Assembly (NCBI RefSeq): GCF_964204645.1
Contig: NC_134027.1
Coordinates: 20,388,485-20,448,484, forward strand
Direction of reading: 5' to 3'
Length of the DNA stretch: 60,000 bases
DNA from: Tubulanus polymorphus
Lineage: Eukaryota; Nemertea; Palaeonemertea; Tubulaniformes; Tubulanidae
Below are positions 1 to 12,303 of the stretch, piece by piece. A program made the position numbers and the translations under genes. The stretch's first letter is position 1; each line of letters starts with the position of its first letter. The notes under the pieces are model-generated. The model saw nothing but the letters and a program-made list of their open reading frames with translations, was not told the origin of the DNA and made no database searches.

Positions 1-622
1 CTGAATAGCAAAATCAGCGCAACTGAACTGGACGCAGCACCGAATAAATGTACACGCATTCTATACTCTACTATCTCGTGACTCGATGAGAACTATAGGA
101 ATCTAAGAACATCGCACATAGAAGGAGTTACCCGAACTTGATTAAACATCCCTTCAACATCAGCCATAAAAGCGACTCGTTCTTGCCTAAAACGTATCAA
201 TACGCCAATTAATAGGCTAGTTAGATTCGGTCCTTGCAGGAGATTATCATTGAGTGAAATACCATGAAATTTAGACGAACAATCGAACACGACCTGAGTT
301 TGTTTTTTCGCGGATGGTATACAGGGTGATGCGTAAGGTACCAAACGAGCCGATCATTGCGATTTAAATCTTCATCAGGAATCAACTCACAAAAACCGGA
401 ATTAATCATCTTATCGACGAATGCGGTGTACTCGACCTTTAGCTTAGGATCCTTATCGAAACGACGTTCAAGAAAATCAAATCTATGCTTGGCTAAAGCG
501 CGGTTATTAGGCAAGCTCGGTTTATCATGTTTCCAGGGTAAGCTTAATTCGTAGTGACCGTCGTCGGTCAGCTTAACAGTTGATTCCATGATAGGTAGCG
601 CTCTTCTATCATCATACGACAT
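1..622 (-). pseudogene. BEL/Pao reverse transcriptase, N-terminal half
   Basis: Frames in turn show YELSLPWKHDKPSLPNNRALA (the conserved entry of BEL RT), then WYLTHHPVYHPRKNKLR, then VVFDCSSKFHGISLNDNLLQGPNL and MADVEGMFNQVRV. Residues resembling the following EYRMRVHLFGA block can be read from bases 1-60. Frame changes occur near 290-330 and 92. The catalytic YVDD-type segment would lie outside the window. Confidence 0.75.
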
Positions 623-1109
623 ATAAGTTGTTCGTATTCAAATCGTTGAACTCCATGTTACAATAAACCTCGAACTGTTTTTTTAGACTTTCGGACTTGA
701 TTGAACACGAATTGATTGAACATGACTTCGGCTGCGATCGATTATTCTTCGTGCATAATGGACCATTGACCGCCCAACCGAAAATTGTTTTCACCGCATA
801 CGGACCACCGCGAGAACTCGATCTGACTTCAATTGGCTCTAAAGCTAAGCTGTTGTCACTGCCAATAATTAGACCCACCTCGGCATCAACTCGTGATACA
901 CGTACGCCATCTAAGTGTACCCATCTGTCTATTTCCTCCTGCCTAGGAATATCGCTACGATCAATCGGTAACTTTGGCTGCGAATAAACATCATAAAAAA
1001 CAAGCATTGAGTTTTCCTCGAAATCATAAACGCGAAGATCAGCCACAAGAGAGACCGATTCGCGATCCAAAAAGTTCAATGTAGACAAGGAGTGCAACTC
1101 GCCTATCAC
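612..1109 (-). pseudogene. BEL/Pao protease C-terminus and Pol linker
   Basis: Continuation of the same polyprotein in a different frame. The motif VGLIIGSDNSLALEP followed by PYAVKTIFGWAVNGP matches the usual end of the protease and the linker before RT in BEL/Pao Pol. The following RT lies in yet another frame, so at least one indel separates them. Confidence 0.7.
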
Positions 1110-1959
1110 TCAAGCAGCACCCTAGATCGCTTAGTAATTGTTCTGAACAGAATGTTGAATTTGATCCCGTATCGAGAAGAGCGTACGTCGTCACGCATAA
1201 ATCATTAGACATTCTTTTAACCTTGACAGGCACGATCGGCATACCAACAGCAACACGTGGCTTTTTGATGAAAGAACTCGTAGTACGATTCTGTTGAACA
1301 GCGACATCCGTAGGCGAGTTATCGGTAGGCGAAATATTGGGCGCAGGAGCGTAACGATGCAATAGAATATTGTGTCTATAACCACACACGCCACATGGCA
1401 TTTTTCGACAATTACGTGCCCGATGATGCACGCCGAAACAATTGAAACACAGATTATTGTTTCTTAAAAACGCTAATCTGTCATGCATGAGTTTGTCTTT
1501 AAAACTTAAACAGTCTGACAAGAGATGGTCTTGTTTACACAGAAAGCACGAGCTATTATTCGGGTTTAATGACCGTGTCGTGATGGGAACATTCTGCACT
1601 TGTTGAGAATTCGCAGCGCAACTCTTCTGTTTACCCGAACTAGCAACACCGTGAAATTTTTTATCCCGGGGGCCATCTGCAATTTTACCGAAAATAGGAG
1701 GGTTGACGATGCGGGCTTCATTTTCCACGAAAACAGATATGTCCTCCAAACGTATCTCGCGACATTCAAAAGTAGAAATATAGTCCGCCTTAGTACGCCA
1801 GCGCTTTTTCAAATCATATGGCAATCTAGCAAGAATTCGCCTAAGATTATCGGGATTTTCGATTTTACTCATGAAGCCGATTTCAGGTAAAGTATTATGA
1901 CAGCTTGATAGTTGCACACTCAAGTTCATTAATGCGTTCGCATCCTCTGACTTAATCAC
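1039..1959 (-). pseudogene. BEL/Pao Gag C-terminal part, zinc knuckles and aspartic protease
   Basis: This segment starts in the helical Gag region (NLRRILARLPYDLKKRWRTK). It then shows paired CCHC-type knuckles (CFLCKQDHLLSDC and CFNCFGVHHRARNC, then CGVCGYRHNILLH). It ends in a DUF1758-type aspartic protease with the active-site triad as ALLDTGSNSTF. The protease processes Gag-Pol in this family. A frame change near 1100 separates it from the rest of the protease and the RT. Confidence 0.8.
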
Positions 1960-2024
1960 GGGACCATCGATTATACGATCAACTAAAGCCGTCCCAATTG
2001 CGTAATTACTTCCGAATCGCTATT

Positions 2025-2727
2025 TCAAAGCAAGCCTAGCCTCTGGATAGGCTTCATCTGGATCTTTAACGAGATAACTTTAATTAGTTCTTGTACACCA
2101 CCTCTTGTGTATTGAACAAGATAATACAATCTTTCGCGACTACAGGACGTTTTCAACTCGATCAAGTTTTCGAAAGCATTTACGAAGTAACAATAGTCAC
2201 TAGGATTACCACTAAAAACCGGCATTTCAGGTTTCAGCAAGGACATCTTAACGAGATTTTGCACCAAAGAGTTCAAGTCCTCTTCGTTACGAACAGCATT
2301 AGACCGTGACCGGTCATGGTCAATATCGCTTTGACAACAACCGGCCTTGTTAACCACGTCTGGGGTAAGTTTACTGCGCTCTTCGGCGAGGGATTGTCCC
2401 TGATTTTGATTTTCATCGACAACGTTAAAAGCAAGATAGCATTTTTCCTTTTTCCTGAGTTCATGGTGCTTATCTTCTTCCCTTTCAAAATACACGAACG
2501 ATTCCTCAACGCGATCCACATCTTCTTCCGGAATTAAACCGTGATACTGGTCGTGGGATTCCTCAAACTTTGTCCACGCGTCAGTTAAATCCATAATGTA
2601 GCTTCTCGACTTCATCGTTTCCAGATTTCGACTTTAACGCAGCTCGCAGTTTATTGCTCCTACTGGTCACTTGAGCTTTAAAACCACCTCTCGACTTCTT
2701 GAGCTTATCTTCCTTGTCCGAATCCAT
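2025..2727 (-). pseudogene. BEL/Pao Gag N-terminal part
   Basis: Gag would form the particle of the retroelement. The likely start codon is at 2725-2727, giving a basic N-terminus beginning MDSDKEDKLKKSRGG. One frameshift near 2600 moves into the frame that carries an acidic helical stretch and then the conserved block PEMPVFSGNPSDYCYFVNAF and the segment RERLYYLVQYTRGGVQELI, which are typical of DUF1759. The frame is lost again near 2025 and Gag resumes in another frame at 1959. It is interrupted and cannot make a full protein. Confidence 0.75.
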
Positions 2728-3205
2728 TATAGCAAGTTACTTGTTCCAAACAATGTTGCAACTGACAACCAAGAATTTTGTTCTCAAGTTCCAAACCGAC
2801 TTTATTCGACCATATCGACCAAGACGAAAGACGTTTCTACAATATGAAATGAAACTTTACAAGTTTGTGATTCAGTATACAGAAAACTTACTTCTAATAA
2901 GCAACTGATAACTAAAGTTACGAATTATCTTGAATTAAACTTACGGAACAATTGAGCCTTTTTGACAAGATATTGCTAAACCAAAAACCAGCTGCGTTCA
3001 AATATGGCTACCACAGAATGACGTAAAAAAGCCGAAAAATTATAAGAATGATAGGTGGCAGCACAATACAGACATATGAAGTTATAAACTTCGAACTGAA
3101 GTAACCATACAAACTTCAAACTACAAGAGCCGAAACGTGGCGTCAACAATATGGAATAAACCTAGAAATTACTTTAACAAAACTCGACATTTCTTTACGC
3201 AGGTA
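2728..3205. other. No gene seen
   Basis: AT-rich sequence upstream of the BEL Gag. It may include 5' untranslated region or a degraded LTR, but I could not define ends. Confidence 0.3.
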
Positions 3206-3381
3206 CAGTCAACCCCCGATATACCGCCTTCCCATATACCGCCACCTCCGCCTACCACCAGGTTTTCTCAATGTACATCTCAATACAAATACATAGTAGA
3301 ACACCCCTGTTATACCGCCATACTCTCTATACCGCCAAAATAGTTCTGCACCGATGTGGGCGGTATATCGGGGGCTGACTG
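3206..3381. mobile_element. Tigger/pogo-like MITE, 176 bp
   Basis: The ends are inverted repeats beginning CAGTCAACCCCCGATATACC on the left and the near-complement ending GGGGGCTGACTG on the right, flanked by TA dinucleotides. CAGT-type ends with TA target duplication fit the Tc1/mariner pogo/Tigger group. The short phrase TATACCGCC recurs inside. There is no transposase, so it is a non-autonomous copy. Confidence 0.75.
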
Positions 3382-3699
3382 TATATCCCATGGACGCTCC
3401 CGTAATGTGGTTCAATTGTATTACAAAAACTCACGAGAAAAGGGTTACAGGTACTGTTCAGCCTGGTCGTAAATTCTCAAAAACAAACTACGACAACGAT
3501 GTACAGCTCCAATACGCTCATTTATTTAAGACTCAGAATGAGTGAGGTTTGCTATACAAAGGTGCGAAAAATACAAAATTTAGACAAACAATTCGCATTC
3601 AAAAGGCAAATATTTAGTTTGAAATTCACCAAATCTAAATTGATATAATACTTACAATAACTGTGCCAGGCAAGGGGATGTATAGAACCAGACTGACGC

Positions 3700-4211
3700 C
3701 TACTGTCTGTCACACCTACTCTCCGTGCGACGTTTTGGTCCGTAATTTCGTTAATAATCGGTTTATCTACCTTTATTACGCATCAATTTGTTCAGTGAGG
3801 AATTTGCATTCAGAAATAAACAACAATTTTCACTTAATTTGTTTTTGTTTTCATTTATGAGCGATAGTTTACTCAGCATACGCTCGCGTAATGCTGAAAA
3901 ATCCGCTCCGCGGACGCTCGGAAACGTTACAGTGACGTCATCCCCTGCTCATTAGCATATCAAAATACAGTAGGTGGCGCCACGTGACGGGCCATAAAAG
4001 CCGTTTTTCAGCATTACGCGAGCGTATGCTAGGTAAACTATCGCTGATTGAAGAAAACACAAACAAATTTATGCCAGTTCATGATTTATTTCTGAATGCA
4101 AATTCCTTACTGAACAAATTGATGCATAATATTTACAGATCAACCGATTATTAACGAAATTACGGACCAAAACGTCGCACGAAGAGCATGTGTGACAGAC
4201 AGTAGCCGGGA
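3700..4211. mobile_element. Foldback element with about 200-bp arms
   Basis: The left arm (about 3700-3905) is matched in reverse complement by the right arm (about 4013-4211). Shared blocks include the stretch around CGACGTTTTGGTCCG and the arm-inner CAGCATACGCTCGCGTAATG. The roughly 105-bp loop is more GC-rich than its surroundings. This would extrude as a large hairpin. No coding sequence was seen. Confidence 0.8.
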
Positions 4212-4567
4212 ATTCACGGGTTTAAATACAGTGCTGGCCTTAAGCGCGAAAAATGTTTAAGTTCCAAAATGACGAATTGCAGGATTTGATATGCTTCAAA
4301 CACAGTACAAGTACACTACAGAGCGTTGAATAAATCATAGAAATAGCTAAAGAAATACAATAAATCGACATATCTATATGAAATACACCAGTTTCAAACA
4401 GGTACCATGACGTAAATGTGTATTTATTGTCTCTTCACGAGGGGGGTTAGTCAACTAGTGGATAGTTTTTCCAATCTATCGAGGTCCGATGACCAAGCTC
4501 TGGCAAGCGAGGATGTCAGAAGACATGTCGAATAATCCTTGATCCGCCCCTGAAAATGAGTGACAGT

Positions 4568-5985
4568 CTGAGATATTTGCTGGCGATTCTTGGAATTTTT
4601 GAACGCAACAATTGAGAACAGTGACGATGTGAAACCAAGGACCGCATATCTTAACCGCGCGTAAAAGAAATCGCAATATTTATCAATTTTAAAATATCTA
4701 AGTATCTCTTAAAGCTATATTTCCTATTTTCATAGAGGTTAAAGAGGGTTATTTGCAGTTTAAGCCTGCGTTGATTTTTTTTTGAATATCTTTCCTGGAC
4801 GACTGATCTGTACCCGCTTGAGTTTGAGATTACGCGCAAAAGGGGTCTCCCACTGCGCACCGCCATTTCACTGAACATTGAGATTTGTGAAAAGAAATCG
4901 CAAAAATAAGATTTTATACTGGTTTGTAGTTATTAATATTGCTTCTGATGGTTATATATTACCTTTATTTTCGTATGGTTGAAAATGGACTTTGAGTGCT
5001 TTGATGAATTCGAGTTTTGTAGCGTTGGGAAATTAAAGGATTTCTTGTAAGAGTGGGTTTTCTGTGTTGGTTGCAAATGTGGCCTAGTTGAGAACCTAAT
5101 TTGCGTTTCAAGCGAATGTACCACTCATGGTTGGACACTAGAAAAAAATCTAAGTTTTTATATATTTTTGAATATGCGGCGCAGCTGAAAGTTGCCAAAC
5201 TGGACGTTGACCTCCTAAAACAGAATATCAATTGGGGGACAGATATGAACCCCTTTAAATATTACATTGGAATTTTATATTAGTAAGGTTTTCTTGTCGA
5301 TGTTTTCCAGCAAGAAGGTTGAGATTCAGTAAATTCATCGTATGATCCCAGAATGAGGGATTACCAGAGGGAGATATGTGTTGAATATGTCCCAAGCGTT
5401 TAAATTGACTGGCACATTTCACCATCGACTCTAAGACGTTCGATTTCACCGAACACAAAATCGGCGCTAGGCTGGACGGGCTGTACACGACAATTCCTCA
5501 ACTGTGCCGTTCAAACTTCAATAGCGGGACAAACCGGATCCCGAAACCAGCTAAACGAATTGCCCCCGCCAAAATACGGTACAAACAAGATATGGATTAT
5601 CATCTCAAAATATCCCCATGGAAAATGTGAAGAAATAAAATTGCATTTAATTAAAGATTTCTTGTCGCAAATCTCAATGTTCAGTGAAATTGCAATGCGC
5701 AGTGGGAGACCCCTTTTGCGCGTAATCTCAAACTCAAGCGGGTACAGATCAGTCGTCAGGAAAGATATTCAAAAGATTTTAACGCAGACTTAAACTGCTG
5801 ATAACCCTCTTTAACCTCTGTGAAAATAGGAAATATAGCTTCAAGAGATACTTAGATATTTAAAAATTAATAGATATCGCGGTTTCTTTTATGCACGGTT
5901 AAGATATGCGGTCCTTGGTTTCACATCGTCACTGTTCTCAATTGTTGCATTCAAAAATTCCAAGAATCGCCAGCAAATATCTGCA
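4568..5985. mobile_element. Non-autonomous element with about 330-bp terminal inverted repeats
   Basis: The left arm at about 4571-4905 and right arm at about 5660-5983 are inverted copies, with shared blocks AGATATTTGCTGGCGATTCT and GCGCAAAAGGGGTCTCCCAC. The middle (about 4906-5659) holds only short ORFs with no recognisable domain. Target duplication could not be settled by eye, and the superfamily is unknown. Confidence 0.75.
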
Positions 5986-7450
5986 TTTCATTTCCTTTAA
6001 AATGATGTATAACTTAAGTTCATCGAGCAAGGGGCTGCAGAACTATATGATATTCAATCTAAACTTATGTTTTAAAAATGAGCGCAAATCATCGCAACAA
6101 TGGGGACCTCGAGGAACCACCACAAAATGGCGCCTAGAAACTGGAAACTTCTTTAATCGTTTCATTTAATTTTCGAGTTAAGTCTTTTGAGTTATTAAAT
6201 GGGAATCTTTCTAAAATTATAATTATAATTTATGCCATAATTTTGAGCCATTTTTCACTGCTGAGACATCTCAAGTTAAGGTTTACTTTTTATTTTGTGG
6301 TTAGTCATGTGACATCCTGCAGGGGATCCCTGTAGGAGTGCATGAGTGCAACAGAACTTGGGTGCAACAGGACTTGCTTTAGAGATGTTGAGGGAGAAGG
6401 ATCTTAGCTGAAGACCCTCTGGAATCCCTTTCTATAATTTCCGTCTAAGTTGCACGACTTGTGGACCGAATTGGACATTATAAATTTTCAAAATCATTAC
6501 GCATAAGTTATTCTTTTACCGACCTAGTAATAGATTCTATTAGCTGGATGAAAAGTATTTCGGATTTGATTCGGCGAGTTAAGTAATCCGATCGAATGGT
6601 TACGGTTGATCGAATCGTGGATGTTTTTTTGTACCAATATCAGATTCGAGTAGAACGTTCATCGGAAGGTGATTTATATCGATAGCGATCTGTAACGTTT
6701 AGAACGACATTTTCCTGGGGGTTGACTGAACACCCAGCGTATTTTAATCTAATCATTATCGGATCACTAATCTGTGGATTTTTGATAGCTTTACGGTTTC
6801 CCGTCAGTAGTTACCAGACCCATGGTATACTTATTTTCCGTATTAGAACGGATCAAGTGCAACTAGAGAGCGGACTATTGCTTAATTAAATGTTTCTTCC
6901 AATTCTTTGAGTTGGATCGTTTTGTTCGTGAGCAATTACTGTTAGCGAGATTGGACCTTTTTACCGGTACTGGACTTCGGGACATGCGGGAGTGGTGGTA
7001 AATTTTGCGTACGTTCGGAGCGGTATTTTTGAACGTGTAAATTTGTTTAGTGTTTTATAAAAACTGACTAACTGACTGTGTCTCTGTGTTTCTGTGTTTT
7101 GTGTCCTTCTGTGTTTTTGCGTCAAATGGAGTTAATTTGGAGTCATCAATTTCGAACTATTTCGTCAGTGACTAGGAAGGTAGATCAAGAGATTCGTCGT
7201 TTGGTAGATTTTCATTTTTTCTTATTTACGTAAAAATTCTTCTAAGATTTGAAGTAATTGATTTACTTTGGTAGTTTGAAGTATATAATTGAGTAATTAA
7301 TTTTCTCTATTTGATAATTTGAATATTTTCTTTATTAATAATAAAACTGTATATTCTATTCCAGTGTTGTGTTTTGTATTTTGTTGTCGGTATCAGGGGT
7401 TTAGGATTTTTCATTTTGAGGACCCAATAACATCTGGCAAGTGTGGGTTA
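5986..7450 (+). repeat. Possible gypsy-type LTR or LTR remnant, low support
   Basis: There is no gene here. From about 6306 (GTGACATCCTGCAGGGGATC) the sequence looks like an LTR with its leader. It has a TG-rich transcribed region near 7070-7120, an AATAAAA-type signal near 7338, and a primer-site-like phrase ACATCTGGCAAGTGTGG near 7429. No matching second LTR or pol domain lies nearby, so this would be a solo or broken copy. Confidence 0.3.
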
Positions 7451-7559
7451 CATAGATTTCATTGCACTTCTATAAACTGAAGATGATAGTAATTCCCTCC
7501 ATAGATGTACAATATGACGACCCATCGTTTGATAAGGAATAAATATTGTGGTTAGGGGT

Positions 7560-8255
7560 TAGCGGTAAAAATCCCCTGGGTAAAAATCCCCTCGGTAAAA
7601 ATCCCCAATTCTTCAGAGAGTAGGTAACAATCCCCTTCCTGAATGCAGTGTAAGTAGATACAATCTTAAGGTCAATTAATTCGTACAATTTATACATATA
7701 TCCAATTTTTTATTTTGGAACATCATAAGGATATCATGAATATGAAAATTATAGTATATACTTGAATTAAAACATACCACAAATTACCAGCCCATTAATA
7801 CTAGATCAGTTCTTAAAGTTACCACACAGCTTAATGAAAGGGTTCATTGCACTAATATATTACACTAGCTCGAATCTAAGAACTAAAAGTCCATTATTGC
7901 TAAGAATTCAGGGCATTGCACTCCTCAAATATACCACAAATCAACAAGATTTCACAGTACAAAAATATTTCAGTTCAAATTTTTTAAAGATACTACAAAT
8001 AAAGAGTTCATTATTCTTATTAATTCTAACAATTTATTTTATTCTAAGAGCTTACTTAAAGAATTTATCCCAACGAAAGATTCCATTGCGCAGTTCAAAC
8101 AAATTTCAGTCTCATTGCAAATGAAGAAAATTGGAGAAAGATTTTGCTTTGAAATGTTCTTGAACATCACCAAGTGTGGATTTTTACCTACTTTGAATAT
8201 TTGGGGATTTTTACCTAGGGGATTTTTACCCAGGGGATATTTACCTACACCGTGG
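7560..8255. mobile_element. Inverted-repeat element with iterated GGTAAAAATCCCC ends
   Basis: The left end carries three tandem copies of GGTAAAAATCCCC (7565-7605). The right end carries three of the complement (about 8180-8250). The interior is AT-rich and noncoding. Similar phrases (GGGGACATTTTTACCTA) recur near 8750-8800, hinting at a second, degraded end. Confidence 0.6.
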
Positions 8256-9189
8256 TAAGGACACAATCCTCATTCTTGGGATACGAATTCGTTGATTGCA
8301 TTCGGTCATTTAAACTACTGGCTAATTTACAGTGGTCACTATTGAAAACGATTTATTGAGGTGCCCTTAAATCAAGAGAGATTCCGGAAAAAATGTCTCA
8401 GTCTTTCATGACTAAGTTGGTAATGTAGTTTATTTCACTCCATAATAACACCCGAGAACAAACTTAGTAATACATTTCAATCACAATTTATCATTTGATA
8501 ACAAATAATGGCATGGCTTTACTTTTATTTAATTATTTGTATTATGAATTCAAAGTCTTCTTAAATTTGACGTTATCATGTTATAAATGACATGCTCTCA
8601 ATGCCAAAATTCTAGGCCTATAATTCTCATGGTCACTCAATGAAATTTTATTGTTAGTGTGCAATTTACACAATTAACAAGTTTGTTCTCTGGTGTTATT
8701 TTGATAGGAAAAATTACTAAATTAGTGATAGACTGAGACATACATATTTTCCGGGACTTTTTTTCCAGGGACATTTTGTTCCGGGGACATTTTTACCTAC
8801 ATTCTTTATTAATACACAAGAATTCCCTTCAGAATCCATAGAATGCCCCTCAATGTTAATTCCTTTTTTTCATTTTCCACAGTCCTTAAGATCTTATGGA
8901 TAATATTCTAATAATAAGAAAGATATTCATTTTTCCCTTTCATTGTTTTTCCTGAAAGAAAAAAAACAGTACTACTAAAAACGACCAACAAAATCTATGA
9001 AACAAATGATAACTTGGACGTGAAATTTCCCATTGCATCTTTTCCAGAAACAACACTCGGAACATTCTTCTACGAGTTAAATTGACAAGCTTGAGTTGAT
9101 AAATCGCTGTAGGAAGAGGGCAGCAGACGAGGAAACTCCGTTGAGGCAGATATTCGATGCGGAAGCAAGAGAATCAAATGTAGCAGAAT
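8256..9189. other. No gene seen; AT-rich with one degraded copy of the 7.6-8.2 kb end motif
   Basis: The only structured sequence is the cluster of GGGACATTTT phrases around 8750-8800, which resembles the ends of the preceding element. The rest is AT-rich with no coding signal that I can see. Confidence 0.35.
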
Positions 9190-10306
9190 TAGTGACATTT
9201 GCAAAGAATGTATAAGCGTCGTCGGTTAAATATACCTGCATTACCTGCCACAGTAGAGGATATTCCGGCTGCCGTGGAGGACAGTTGTTATAGTGAAATG
9301 CGTGACGAATCTCCATTCTACAGGGGCGCAAAGCATACAGAAAATGGACTTGCTAAAGTTTTTGCTAGTGACTGGCAAATCCAACTTCTCACGGGAAGAG
9401 AATCAGCTCATATGGACGCCACATTTAAAACAGTACCCGCCACTTTCTACCAGCTATTTACAGTGTTTGTAACAATATCTGGTCATGTATTCCCGGTCAT
9501 ATAGGCACTGATGACTCGAAAAACGGAACAGTTATATCGTGTTTGCTAAGATTATAGAAATAGCGCCGAATTAACCCCACTAGAATTATGGCTGACTTTG
9601 AGGAATCACCAGCCATAGCGATACAAATATTGAAATAAAGGGCTGCTGGTTTCATTTTGTCCAAGCACTGCTACGTAAAATTCAATTAAGATTGGATTAC
9701 AATATGCTTATCGTAATGATAATAATGTTCGCCAAACGGTTCTAAAGACTATGTGCCTTCCCCTACTCCCAGCAGAACGGATTCAAGAGGGTCTGCAAAT
9801 CATCCGTCCGGAAAATCCGGCAGCTCGTTTAAAAAGATACTTCAACTACATCGAAACCTACTGGATGAGTCGTATTGGATCAGAAAGAATAACGGTTCAT
9901 GGCTGTCCAGCCAGGACAAATAATGGTGTCGAAAGCTTTCATTGCAATGTCAGGCGGCGTTTTGGAATACATCCAGATATGTGGGTCTTGTTGAGACATT
10001 AACAAGAAATGACTGAGGATATGACGTCTACAGCGTGGACTAGAAATCCGTCGACGTAAAAAGCGAAAAGTAGTATCTAATGATGTGCGCATCAAGTCAT
10101 GTATCCACCGTTTTGACGATGGCTTGTACACACTTACGGAATTCTTAGACGCAGCGAAATATCATATAGGCAAATACGCCTATGATGAAATTCAAAATGA
10201 TGAAGATGATGATGAAGATGGCAATGATGATGATGATATCGACGAAGGCAATATTTCAAATGATGAACTTCCCGATTTGATTGAAGATCCCGTACCTGAT
10301 GCGTAA
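9190..10306 (+). pseudogene. MULE-type transposase relic
   Basis: Plus-strand fragments in different frames give the MULE transposase core: HMDATFKTVPATFYQLFTVF (first catalytic Asp region) near 9410-9470, a stop-ridden middle with ALMTRKTEQLYR, and a C-terminal block with LKRYFNYIETYWMSR and RTNNGVESFHCNVRRRFG at about 9830-9970. An acidic tail rich in D/E follows at 10190-10303. At least three frame breaks make it non-functional. Terminal repeats were not identified. Confidence 0.7.
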
Positions 10307-10702
10307 GATGACGCCGAGCAAAACCAAGAAATACAAGTACAAACTAAACAGGATGATAGAATTCTATCATTTTCCATGTTGTGCATTTTCCACCCATTTT
10401 ACTTTTTCTGAAATTTTCTGGCAGTGGATTTTTCTTTCAAATTCATGTAGGTTATTTTCCCTGTTGTACATTTTCATGTAATGCATTTTCTATTAATTTC
10501 CAATAGTGGATTTCTCTACCAAATTCCGACTGATCTTTTCCATCATTTCCAATGCCGCAAAAATTTCCACCCATTTCTTTTCTGTCATATTCCAAAAGTG
10601 GCTAATTCTATATGATTCTTGTTCGTCAACAACCATGTTGTGCATTTTCGTTTTGTACGTTTTCTAGCTATCCATAAAAATGGATAGCATAATGGCTGTA
10701 CT
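10307..10702. repeat. Degenerate roughly 100-bp tandem repeats
   Basis: Phrases CCATGTTGTGCATTTTC and GTGGATTTTTCT with AAATTC recur several times in order with drift, suggesting an old tandem array. No ORF of note. Confidence 0.45.
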
Positions 10703-10857
10703 GATTTAACAACACTAAATGTCACTGATAATTGTTATACATATTTCATCTATATTTCGTATTTCTTTATTGTTTTATGTCTCCATCTTATTACTCATTG
10801 TCCTCTGAGACTGTTTGTCTGTGTCAGAATGTGTTAATTGTTGTTTGTCTCACTGTC
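10703..10857 (+). repeat. 155-bp direct repeat, left copy
   Basis: Begins GATTTAACAACACTAAATG and ends CTCACTGTC. It is almost identical to 11844-11998, with one difference seen (T/C near the start). The pair brackets 986 bp carrying coiled-coil ORFs, like short LTRs, but lacks TG...CA ends. Confidence 0.85.
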
Positions 10858-10898
10858 ATGTCATTACTCGTCACCTTTGTTTTTGTATCATTTTCCAT

Positions 10899-11719
10899 GT
10901 CTCAGAATTGGACTATTAATGCCGAAGAAGGATGTATCAAAGTTTCACTGACATGGACTGTCCAGTCATCGAAGCCTTCGAAAGCGGTGAAATCGAAGTC
11001 TACTCTGAATCGGGACCGTAGACGTATGCAGGAATTCCTGAACCGAAGGATGCTGAAAACAGAAGTTCCGAAGTCAACGAAATCAGATAAAGCTACCATG
11101 GACACAGCGGTCATGACTGTCAACACGACTCATGAAATAGGATCTCAGACAGTTCGTCATAACTACCGCTGAAATAAAGAAATTGGAAGAAATCTCGCAG
11201 AAACTTTCAGGTGAACTTGTCGATTTGAAGGTCAATTTAGAATCAAAAGAAAGAACTATTATTGGACAACAAAAAGAAATCTTTGGACTACAATCAAAAT
11301 TGGATAAATCAAAAATGCGAAATTATCCTTGTCATTGCGCTAAAGATCCGAAAAACTCTCAAGCATGCGAAGATACATTAACTGATATCGGTGCTCTTTA
11401 CGAAGCAGACCAACCGAAAATCATGGCTGCAAAGCGATCAGGAATATTATATGAGGTCCGGGTGCAAGATCCAATCTCGAGAAAATACGCTGATTTCTTT
11501 GTGCACTGGGGACAATCATTATCATCAGTTTTCTATGGCATTTTGAACAGATACGATTTGGATATAAAATCATTCACCTATCGCGAACCAAATTCCAAAA
11601 ATAAATGCTTGGACATTGATCGAAATACTTCATTGTGCTCGTTACATGAATCAGGAATCATCAAACACTTATGGGATAAAAAGGGTAGAAATATAGTTTG
11701 GTTAGGAATGAGATTTTGA
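10899..11719 (+). pseudogene. Unknown coiled-coil protein in two frames
   Basis: I do not recognise this protein. The first frame (to 11172) has SLTWTVQSSKPSKAVKSKST followed by a basic stretch NRDRRRMQEFLNRR. The second frame (from about 11155) has a heptad-rich stretch (EEISQKLSGELVDLKVNLES, continuing LQSKLDKSK), then a Cys-rich phrase YPCHCAKDPKNSQAC and a C-terminal globular-looking part ending IVWLGMRF. One frameshift near 11150-11180 would join them into a single protein of about 270 residues. The flanking 155-bp direct repeats suggest a mobile unit or a small duplicated block. Confidence 0.45.
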
Positions 11720-11843
11720 TTAGCTTGTGAATGATCAATACTTTTAATTTGTATAAAAATATTGTTCTCAAATTGATAATTCTTCATTAAGTTCATTTCA
11801 TTTAATTTTCGGGGACGAAAACTTTCAGAACGTAGTGGGGGAG

Positions 11844-11998
11844 GATTTAACAACACTAAATGCCACTGATAATTGTTATACATATTTCATCTATATTTCG
11901 TATTTCTTTATTGTTTTATGTCTCCATCTTATTACTCATTGTCCTCTGAGACTGTTTGTCTGTGTCAGAATGTGTTAATTGTTGTTTGTCTCACTGTC
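11844..11998 (+). repeat. 155-bp direct repeat, right copy
   Basis: Near-perfect copy of 10703-10857. Such high identity between the two ends implies a recent event or gene conversion. Confidence 0.85.
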
Positions 11999-12303
11999 TC
12001 ACTCTCATTGTCTCAAGTACCGTACGTATCAAAACAAAATGAAGTAAATAAAAAGATCGTTAGATCTGGGAATGCAGTTTTTTGTACTTTTTGTGTATAC
12101 GTGAGCACAATGAAATTTATGCACATATGTGCACGGTTTACAACGCCGAGTTGACAAATATGTTTATGGTAGAATTACTACTAATCCAGTGATTTGGCAT
12201 TAGCCCAGATTCTACATAAACAATGCAAAAATATACGGTATGATTGTTACCTAACATCATACACAGTTATGATAGATTGGCTGTTAAGTTGTGCGTACGA
12301 GCA

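Larger units (their letters stand above)
1..2727 (-). mobile_element. BEL/Pao-type LTR retrotransposon, decayed, cut by window edge
   Basis: Minus-strand gag-protease-RT order with the domain sequence typical of BEL/Pao elements: a DUF1759-like Gag, CCHC zinc knuckles, an aspartic protease with ALLDTGSNSTFCS, and a reverse transcriptase with MADVEGMFNQV. The reading frame changes several times, so it is a pseudo-element. RT continues past base 1, so integrase and the 3' LTR lie outside the window. No convincing 5' LTR or primer site was found upstream of the Gag start. Confidence 0.85.
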
